From assembly GCA_018817245.1 (NCBI GenBank), contig JAHIUG010000017.1, positions 1-10,008 on the forward strand: a stretch of DNA of 10,008 bases, written 5' to 3'. Under the pieces are notes generated by a model, which saw nothing but the letters and a program-made list of their open reading frames with translations, was not told the DNA's origin and made no database searches. The position numbers and the translations under genes were made by a program. Shown piece after piece: positions 5,361 to 10,008 of the stretch. Source of the stretch: Patescibacteria group bacterium. GTDB lineage: Bacteria; Patescibacteriota; Patescibacteriia; 2-12-FULL-60-25. Each line of letters opens with the position of its first letter. The first letter of the stretch is position 1.

Positions 5361-5432
5361 CTGGATCCCCGCCTTCGCGAGGATGACAGAACGAGGGATC
5401 CCACCCGAAAGCTTTCGGGGAGGATGACAGAA
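5361..5432. repeat. Right palindromic elements, two tandem units
   Basis: Two units each run from GGATCCC to AGGATGACAGAA: 5363-5391 and 5396-5432. The first encloses GCCTTCGCG; the second encloses the palindrome CCCGAAAGCTTTCGGG at 5404-5419, the same core as the left element. The first unit begins two bases after the GIY-YIG stop codon (5357-5359). Confidence 0.85.
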
Positions 5433-5441
5433 GGTAACTAA

Positions 5442-5462
5442 ATACGATATTCGATATACGAA
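5442..5462. repeat. Three ATNCGAW heptamers
   Basis: ATACGAT, ATTCGAT and ATACGAA follow each other exactly in register just before the comM start codon. They leave no recognisable ribosome-binding site for that gene. Confidence 0.6.
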
Positions 5463-5467
5463 AAACT

Positions 5468-6985
5468 ATGTCTTCAAAAGTTTTAACATCATCAATCCTG
5501 GGGCTTGATGGATGCTTGGTCGAGGTCGAATGTGATATCTCGCCCGGATTACCCAAATTCATGATTGTCGGTCTTCCGGATACGGCCGTGCAAGAAGCTC
5601 GAGAAAGAGTAAAGAGCGCCATGCGTGTCTCGGGCATGCCTTTTCCCAGAACAAAAATCACGATTAACCTGGCACCTGCTGATCTTAAAAAGTCTGGCAC
5701 TGGTTTTGATCTTCCCATTGCAATCGCCATCCTTATGGCACACGGCGACTTGCCGGCATGCGAACCTAAAAAAAGGCTTTTCCTTGGTGAGCTCGCTCTT
5801 GATGGAAGCCTCAGATCTGTAACCGGTGCGTTATCAACCGCTCTGCTCGCAAGAAATTTGGGAGTGGAGGAGCTAATCATCCCGGAGCAGAATGCAAACG
5901 AAACAACTTTAGTACACAAACAAAATGTCTATCCGGCCAAAACGCTTCAACGGGTTGTTGAACATATCATTGGAGTAAAGCAACTTGCAAAAGCGAAACC
6001 ACGCGAAAACAGCAAGGCGCGAACTTCGACAGGTTGTCCTGATCTATCCGCTATACGCGGGCAAGAACAGGCAAAGCGAGCTTTGGAAATCGCAGCAGCA
6101 GGTGGACACAATATCTTACTGCAGGGTCCGCCGGGCTCAGGCAAAACATTGCTCGCTCGTTCATTCCCAAGCATTCTCCCAAAATTGACGCACGAAGAAT
6201 CCGTGGATGTAACGCGCATTCATTCGGTTGCCGGGGTTTTGCCACGCAATGGCTTTATTACGAATCGCCCATTTCGTTCCCCGCATCACAGTGCCAGTGG
6301 CGTCTCTTTGGTTGGCGGCGGGACTATCCCAAAACCCGGAGAAATCTCGCTCGCCCATCGCGGTGTTTTATTCTTAGATGAGTTCCCTGAATTTTCACGG
6401 AATGTGCTCGAATATTTGCGCCAGCCTCTTGAAGACGGCCACGTCACAGTTTCTCGCGCTCAAGGCACTGTCTCTTTCCCGGCACGATTCTTGTTAGTGG
6501 CGGCAATGAATCCTTGCCGTTGCGGATTTGCCACTGATCAAGATCGCGCCTGCAGCTGCACACCTTCTCAGTTAATGAATTATCGTAAGCGTTTGTCCGG
6601 TCCGCTGCTCGATCGCATTGATTTAATGATCGAGGTTCCACGAGTAGAGACTGATAGGCTTGTTGATCTGGCGCCAGGTGAAACGTCTGACATGGTTCGA
6701 AAGAGAGTTCAGACTGCGCGCGACACTCAGTGCAAACGTTTTAAAAAAATAAACGCACTTACCAACGCCGAGCTGTCGAGCGACCAAGTGCGCAAACTAA
6801 TACAGCCAAATGAAGATGCTCGAGCTCTGCTCAAACAAGCCATAGACAGGTATCGCCTCTCAGCCAGATCCTACTTTAGGATTCTTAAAGTCTCACAAAC
6901 AATCGCCAATCTTGATTCGTCTGAACAAGTCCAACATTCTCACATCGGAGAGGCCCTTCAGTATCGCCAAATGCCAGAAAGATAG
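5468..6985 (+). CDS. comM: ComM/YifB-family Mg-chelatase-like AAA+ ATPase
   Basis: The 505-residue length is normal for the family. The N-terminal ChlI-type domain runs from about residue 1 to 170 (VEVECDISPGLPKFMIVGLP, NLAPADLKKSG). The AAA+ core follows with Walker A GPPGSGKT at 220-227 and Walker B LFLDEF with D304-E305. A cysteine cluster, C350 and C352 in NPCRCG and C362 and C364 in ACSC, is the usual one in this family. The C-terminal Mg-chelatase helical domain ends with SARSYFRILKVSQTIANLD. In naturally competent bacteria ComM is a hexameric helicase that extends branch migration during integration of transformed DNA. Many non-competent bacteria also carry the gene. The ATG at 5468 has no Shine-Dalgarno sequence and follows the heptamer tract. 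No terminator is seen directly after the gene. Confidence 0.93.
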   Translation: MSSKVLTSSILGLDGCLVEVECDISPGLPKFMIVGLPDTAVQEARERVKSAMRVSGMPFPRTKITINLAPADLKKSGTGFDLPIAIAILMAHGDLPACEPKKRLFLGELALDGSLRSVTGALSTALLARNLGVEELIIPEQNANETTLVHKQNVYPAKTLQRVVEHIIGVKQLAKAKPRENSKARTSTGCPDLSAIRGQEQAKRALEIAAAGGHNILLQGPPGSGKTLLARSFPSILPKLTHEESVDVTRIHSVAGVLPRNGFITNRPFRSPHHSASGVSLVGGGTIPKPGEISLAHRGVLFLDEFPEFSRNVLEYLRQPLEDGHVTVSRAQGTVSFPARFLLVAAMNPCRCGFATDQDRACSCTPSQLMNYRKRLSGPLLDRIDLMIEVPRVETDRLVDLAPGETSDMVRKRVQTARDTQCKRFKKINALTNAELSSDQVRKLIQPNEDARALLKQAIDRYRLSARSYFRILKVSQTIANLDSSEQVQHSHIGEALQYRQMPER

Positions 6986-6999
6986 TTGCGTTGTAGGGA

Positions 7000-7028
7000 T
7001 TGACCTAATACTGACATAGTGTTACTTT
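7000..7028 (+). promoter_or_regulatory. Putative extended -10 promoter of the M23 peptidase gene
   Basis: TTGACC at 7000-7005 and TACTTT at 7023-7028 are separated by 17 bases, with TGT directly before the -10 box, the classic extended -10. Transcription would start near 7035, giving a leader of about 130 bases before the likely translation start. Confidence 0.55.
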
Positions 7029-7117
7029 TCCGTGGTTCAAAACAAAAATAGGGCAAATAGCAGCTTAATCTTAATCGAAGTCAGGCCTGTCGTTTTTACT
7101 GTAGTTATAGTGGGAAG

Positions 7118-7134
7118 TGGGCTTCCTAAGCCCA
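7118..7134 (+). other. Hairpin in the leader of the M23 peptidase gene
   Basis: TGGGCTT at 7118-7124 pairs with AAGCCCA at 7128-7134 around a three-base loop. It is followed by A, not T, so it is not a terminator on the + strand. The rest of 6986-7157 shows no gene and no riboswitch I can name. Confidence 0.5.
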
Positions 7135-7270
7135 AAAACGGCGTCTGAGTTTCGTACATGAGGTCTATATACCTACTCCGTTTAAACATTACATTACCGT
7201 TCTGGCCATTGCTCTTTTTCGAGCAACACGTCAGTCAAAGCGCGGGCTGCAATTTGCCACATTTAAGTCT

Positions 7271-8518
7271 TTGCAGTTTTTAGCTCCGCTGGGTAATGGA
7301 CTTGTGCGCTGGCTGATTCTTCCGATCTATCGCACTATTGTCGCAATTAAAATCAAATTTCACCGCTTGGTCGCACCAACGCGGGGTTTTGCTTTATTTT
7401 TTGTAAGTAATCGCTACTTGTTCCATGGCGTGTTGGGAATCGCAGTACTCACTACCCTTACCCTCAATCTGGGGGCTGGCCAGGTTCTGGCACAAGATGT
7501 AGGACACGATAGTTTGCTTTATGCATTAGCGACAGATTCCGAAATAGAAATCGTTCAAGAAACCGCACGTGCAGATGAAGGAGCGCAAACATCCAGTTAT
7601 TTGGAACAAGGCACCCTAATTGCCATTCCTCATATTGACTTTGACTATTCTGATGATTCGCAAGAAATCGCCAGTACAGCTATTCCCGGATCCATCAGCG
7701 CAGTACCATATCTGGATATCGAAACCCGCTCCGGAGCCCCACGCACTGAAACCGAAACTTATGTAGTTAAAGCTGGTGATACAATCGCATCAATTGCGCA
7801 TAACTTTAACGTGAATGTGGGTACTGTTTTATGGGCCAATCAGCTTGGCGAGCGTCAATATATACGTCCGGGCGATAATTTAAAAATCCCGCCGGTATCC
7901 GGAGTATTGGTTACCATAAAAAGTGGCGACACTATCGCGAAGCTTGCTAATAAATACAGCGGTAAGGAAAAAGAAATATTGGCTTTCAACAAAATTTCCG
8001 ATGAAACGGCTTTGGGCTTGGGAGCGGAAATAATGATCCCGGGCGGAACACCTCCTGCTGTTGCGCCGTCCGGAAGTGCGGTGGCCAGCGCCAGAACTCC
8101 ATCTTACAATCCAAACGTTGTTAAGCCGGCTGACGTAGACGCCAGTCATTTGGCAAGTTCGAAATTACTATGGCCTACTTCGGGACATGTAATCACTCAA
8201 TACTATGGGTGGCGTCATACCGGACTTGATATTGACGGAACACTAAGCTCACCTCTTTATGCTGCGGCAGATGGCGTAGTTGAGGTTTCAGGCTGGAACA
8301 GCGGCGGCTATGGTTACCAGATCCTGATCAGCCATCCGAATGGAATAAAGACGCGTTATGCTCACGCCTCCAAGCTTTATGTTAAAGCCGGACAACAAGT
8401 GAAACGCGGCCAGGTTATTGCCATGATGGGTTCAACCGGACGCTCAACCGGATCACACCTTCACTTTGAGGTGTACGTAAGCGGCAGACGAGTGAATCCT
8501 TTGAGTTATATACGTTAG
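7271..8518 (+). CDS. LysM-LysM-M23 family metallopeptidase, membrane anchored
   Basis: This is a predicted cell-wall hydrolase of the lysostaphin/LytM type. From TTG 7271 it has 415 residues: a basic N-terminus, a membrane segment near 50-67, a low-complexity linker, LysM 1 at about 164-208 (YVVKAGDTIASIA), LysM 2 at about 213-258 (VTIKSGDTIAKLA), and an M23 domain with H316-x3-D320 in HTGLDID, Y363-A-H365 and H396-L-H398. All metal and catalytic positions of an active M23 enzyme are present. The LysM domains should bind peptidoglycan outside the membrane. The TTG start lacks a ribosome-binding site and is a fallback: the frame is open back to 7130 and continues as coherent basic sequence. 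A likelier start is ATA 7169, five bases after GAGG at 7160-7163. The gene has its own promoter at 7000-7028 and a terminator at 8542-8563. Confidence 0.9.
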   Translation: MQFLAPLGNGLVRWLILPIYRTIVAIKIKFHRLVAPTRGFALFFVSNRYLFHGVLGIAVLTTLTLNLGAGQVLAQDVGHDSLLYALATDSEIEIVQETARADEGAQTSSYLEQGTLIAIPHIDFDYSDDSQEIASTAIPGSISAVPYLDIETRSGAPRTETETYVVKAGDTIASIAHNFNVNVGTVLWANQLGERQYIRPGDNLKIPPVSGVLVTIKSGDTIAKLANKYSGKEKEILAFNKISDETALGLGAEIMIPGGTPPAVAPSGSAVASARTPSYNPNVVKPADVDASHLASSKLLWPTSGHVITQYYGWRHTGLDIDGTLSSPLYAAADGVVEVSGWNSGGYGYQILISHPNGIKTRYAHASKLYVKAGQQVKRGQVIAMMGSTGRSTGSHLHFEVYVSGRRVNPLSYIR

Positions 8519-8541
8519 GAAGCAGAAAGTAGGCAATGGGG

Positions 8542-8563
8542 AGCGGCCGCTGGTCGCTTTTTT
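8542..8563 (+). terminator. Intrinsic terminator after the M23 peptidase gene
   Basis: AGCGGCC at 8542-8548 pairs with GGTCGCT at 8552-8558 (one G-U pair) around a three-base loop, running into TTTTTT at 8558-8563. It follows the stop codon by 23 bases. Confidence 0.85.
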
Positions 8564-8574
8564 CATAACATAAA

Positions 8575-8657
8575 ACCCATAACCTGAAACCCAAAAAAAT
8601 AAATTCCATTCAGACTATAAATTATGGGTTATGAGTTACGAGTTATGGGTTCCAGGT
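8575..8657. repeat. Inverted arrays of TNNNGGT heptamers
   Basis: On the left, ACCCATA, ACCTGAA and ACCCAAA (8575-8595) run in register. On the right, TATGGGT, TATGAGT, TACGAGT, TATGGGT and TCCAGGT (8623-8657) run in register in the opposite orientation. The two sets are reverse complements in type and could fold into a long imperfect hairpin. No gene lies here. Confidence 0.7.
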
Positions 8658-8669
8658 TGCGGATCTCCA

Positions 8670-8698
8670 TTGACATTTCTCGAATATTCTGCCAGTCT
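8670..8698 (+). promoter_or_regulatory. Putative promoter of the orphan gene at 8753
   Basis: TTGACA at 8670-8675 is a perfect -35 box. After 14 bases comes TG (8690-8691), and at 17-bp spacing the hexamer CAGTCT (8693-8698). The TGC-CAGTCT string closely matches TGC-CAATCT of the promoter at 9246-9274. Confidence 0.55.
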
Positions 8699-8752
8699 CT
8701 ATGTATCTTGATCCTTTACAACACAGTCCCGATCTACTGGAAGGAGGACTAG

Positions 8753-9196
8753 ATGCACCAAACTCTTGTCTACTTAGGACGCGCCATTAATGCGCTTCAT
8801 CTGGTGGAAAGAGCACTAAAAGCTCATGACGTGGTGGCTGAAACGTCAGAAACTGATGGGATGCTCTTTGAGCACTCTGCGGGCGATGCGAGCTTGCTCT
8901 TGTCGTGGACCTTGCGCATGCCAATTGGGGAAGTTACTTTTGAATTCGAAAACGGAGATGAATGGCCCTGCGTCTTCTATTGCGCAGAATCTGACACCTG
9001 GGAGACAAGACTATCCCCAGAATCTGCTGAGCGTAATCCCGAATATACAAAATTCGCGAGATGGCATGGCGTTAAGCAAACGGAGACACCTATCTCTGAG
9101 CGACATGCAATAACTTTGATCTCCTTCTTAACTCGATGTTTCGTTGTCCACAAACAACGGAAAAAAGAGCTCCCTCCTGATTTGGAGGACGAATGA
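8753..9196 (+). CDS. Uncharacterised 147-residue protein
   Basis: I do not recognise this family. The start is well supported by AAGGAGG at 8741-8747, five bases before ATG 8753. The sequence begins with a helix-like segment (about residues 1-25, with LVERALKAHDVVAET), followed by a probably beta-rich middle (LLLSWTLRM, GEVTFEFENGDEWPCVFYC), a charged stretch with tryptophans, a hydrophobic helix near 118-133 (HAITLISFLTRCFVVH), and an acidic tail ending DLEDE. There is no signal peptide or membrane segment, so it is probably cytoplasmic. It has its own promoter and terminator, so it is a single-gene unit. The size, orientation and transcription layout resemble the next gene, but I see no sequence similarity between the two products. 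Confidence 0.7.
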   Translation: MHQTLVYLGRAINALHLVERALKAHDVVAETSETDGMLFEHSAGDASLLLSWTLRMPIGEVTFEFENGDEWPCVFYCAESDTWETRLSPESAERNPEYTKFARWHGVKQTETPISERHAITLISFLTRCFVVHKQRKKELPPDLEDE

Positions 9197-9210
9197 ACAC
9201 ACCGCTCTAG

Positions 9211-9240
9211 CGGCACGGATCCCAATCCCTGCCGTTTTTT
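9211..9240 (+). terminator. Intrinsic terminator after the orphan gene at 8753
   Basis: CGGCA at 9211-9215 pairs with TGCCG at 9230-9234, with two further G-C pairs inside, followed by six T at 9235-9240. The -35 box of the next promoter begins six bases later. Confidence 0.8.
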
Positions 9241-9245
9241 ATTTC

Positions 9246-9274
9246 TTGACCTACATCGAAATTCATGCCAATCT
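9246..9274 (+). promoter_or_regulatory. Putative promoter of the orphan gene at 9320
   Basis: TTGACC at 9246-9251, TG at 9266-9267 and CAATCT at 9269-9274 repeat the geometry of the promoter at 8670-8698. The -10 departs from TATAAT, but the TG extension is present. Confidence 0.55.
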
Positions 9275-9319
9275 CGCGTCAACACGTTCATCTTTCACAA
9301 CTAAATAAAGGAGGCCTGA

Positions 9320-9787
9320 ATGCGCCCTGCTGTAAAAAAACGGATTCAATCTCTTGAACGCATGCTGCACGCCTACAGATCAATGGGTTCTTTCCTGGAA
9401 TCTCTCGGCATTGGTTCAGCTGCAAATAAGAATGTCCAGTTGCAAGATATTCTTGTAGGCGAAGTTACGCGAACTCGTGAAGGCACGTGGTTTGAGTGGT
9501 TCCTGCAAGTTACGGTTCCAGATGGGATGGCAGACCGTGGCACGGGCGACAGGTTTGGTCTTACGTTTCACTTCGATGAGAAGCACGCATCTTACTTCAC
9601 CATCAGCTATTTCGGTTTGAAGAACAACTGGTGGATGCAGACAAACTGTTATGACAAACGAATTGCGGACGAACTCGGTATAACAGCTCAAGAGTGTCTT
9701 GAAAGACGTATCTCTGAAGATCAAGCAAAGGAGCTGGTCCGAAGGGCTGCTTCACACCACCTTTCTAAATATGGCCCCAACTACTAA
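9320..9787 (+). CDS. Uncharacterised 155-residue protein
   Basis: I do not recognise this family. AAGGAGG at 9308-9314, five bases before ATG 9320, makes the start firm. The first 30 residues are basic and helical (VKKRIQSLERMLHAYRSM). The middle is rich in aromatic residues and probably beta (TWFEWFLQVTVPDG, FGLTFHFDEKHASYFTISYFG, NNWWMQTNCY). The C-terminal part is helical (ITAQECLERRISEDQAKELVRRAASHHL). No signal peptide or membrane span is seen. It has its own promoter and a strong terminator. The architecture, helix-beta-helix with many tryptophans and tyrosines, would suit a small ligand-binding or protein-binding fold, but that is only a guess. Confidence 0.7.
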   Translation: MRPAVKKRIQSLERMLHAYRSMGSFLESLGIGSAANKNVQLQDILVGEVTRTREGTWFEWFLQVTVPDGMADRGTGDRFGLTFHFDEKHASYFTISYFGLKNNWWMQTNCYDKRIADELGITAQECLERRISEDQAKELVRRAASHHLSKYGPNY

Positions 9788-9810
9788 TCGGCCTCATTCC
9801 CAAGACTCAT

Positions 9811-9840
9811 AAAGCCCTGTTCTCGCGGGGCTTTTGTTTT
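9811..9840 (+). terminator. Intrinsic terminator after the orphan gene at 9320
   Basis: AAAGCCC at 9811-9817 pairs with GGGCTTT at 9828-9834 around a 10-base loop, and the T-rich tract continues as TTTTGTTTT. Confidence 0.85.
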
Positions 9841-9899
9841 ACGGGGCATGTGTATTCAACTCATGGGTGCACCATTTAAAATCCGAAAACAACAAAATA

Positions 9900-9945
9900 A
9901 AAAACCCACCAATAATTGCCGATAGGAGCTTTTTGGTGGGTTTTT
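9900..9945. terminator. Bidirectional terminator, chiefly for a minus-strand gene
   Basis: CCCACCAA at 9905-9912 pairs perfectly with TTGGTGGG at 9933-9940, flanked by A5 on the left and T5 on the right that extend the stem. The + strand gene already has its own terminator at 9811-9840, so this one most likely serves the minus-strand gene ending at 9965. The 20-base loop is longer than usual. Nothing else is seen between 9841 and 9899. Confidence 0.75.
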
Positions 9946-9964
9946 GGATATTTGATTCGAACTC

Positions 9965-10006
9965 TTAATTAATTGCGATTGGATAATAAGCCGTAAAAAC
10001 ATTGAT
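9965..10006 (-). CDS. Probable C-terminal end of a minus-strand gene
   Basis: Read on the minus strand from the right edge, one frame gives INVFTAYYPIAIN and then a TAA at 9967-9965. The bidirectional terminator lies about 20 bases beyond that stop, which is the expected spacing. Only 13 residues are in the window, so no family can be given. Another minus frame stops only a few bases away and cannot be excluded. Confidence 0.4.
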   Translation of the reverse strand: MNVFTAYYPIAIN

Positions 10007-10008
10007 TA

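Noticed and set aside
5356..5919. 187-codon minus-strand reading frame opposite the start of comM
   Set aside because: It lies over the well-supported ChlI domain of comM and over the palindromic repeats, with no family resemblance and no start signals.
7030..7160. Riboswitch or tmRNA-like RNA in the leader of the M23 gene
   Set aside because: Only one small hairpin is clear; the conserved core of the c-di-AMP (ydaO) riboswitch, which often precedes wall hydrolases, is not recognisable, nor are tmRNA ends.
9950..9990. tRNA on the minus strand, from a GTTCGAATC string resembling a T loop
   Set aside because: The flanking bases do not pair as a T stem and no acceptor, anticodon or D arm is found.

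Overview
This window looks like chromosomal DNA from an uncultivated bacterium, most likely of the Patescibacteria/CPR type. That is an inference from the mixture seen here: a compact DksA-like zinc-finger gene next to lspA, a ComM-type ATPase, a LysM/M23 peptidase with a long basic N-terminus, and many short palindromic and heptameric intergenic repeats. No rRNA, tRNA, insertion sequence with a transposase, phage module or CRISPR array is visible. All confidently called genes are on the + strand. A minus-strand gene seems to enter from the right edge.

Layout. 1-221: possible tail of a gene and a promoter. 222-1110: a two-gene unit, a TraR/DksA-like C4 zinc-finger protein and lipoprotein signal peptidase LspA, whose 3' end contains a 20-bp palindrome read in frame. 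1111-1295: degenerate AT-rich heptamers, five 12-bp tandem repeats, and a hairpin with a T run. 1296-2996: two paralogous HD-domain (YfbR-like) phosphohydrolases, separated by a terminator and a MITE-like pair of hairpins. 3086-4961: two paralogous lipoproteins that share a nearly identical ribosome-binding site and signal-peptide segment. 5022-5432: a small GIY-YIG nuclease gene bracketed by related palindromic elements. 5468-6985: a ComM/YifB AAA+ ATPase. 6986-8518: a promoter, a leader and a LysM-LysM-M23 envelope peptidase whose true start is probably an unusual codon. 8519-9787: heptamer repeats, then two unrecognised single-gene units, each with its own promoter, strong ribosome-binding site and terminator. 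9788-10008: a bidirectional terminator and the probable end of a minus-strand gene.

How the genes relate. LspA would process lipoproteins such as the pair at 3086-4961, and the M23 protein would act in the same cell-envelope space. The HD pair probably acts in nucleotide metabolism, ComM in handling incoming DNA, and the zinc-finger protein in transcription. None of this forms one obvious pathway; the window reads as housekeeping genes with lineage-specific paralogous pairs inserted among repeats. Four gene-proximal TTGAC boxes share a fixed spacing to a TG dinucleotide, suggesting a common extended -10 promoter.

The best candidates for something little described are the GIY-YIG gene with its palindromic flanks, the 12-bp repeats that could encode a threonine-rich leader, the duplicated lipoprotein start cassette, and the two orphan proteins at the right end.
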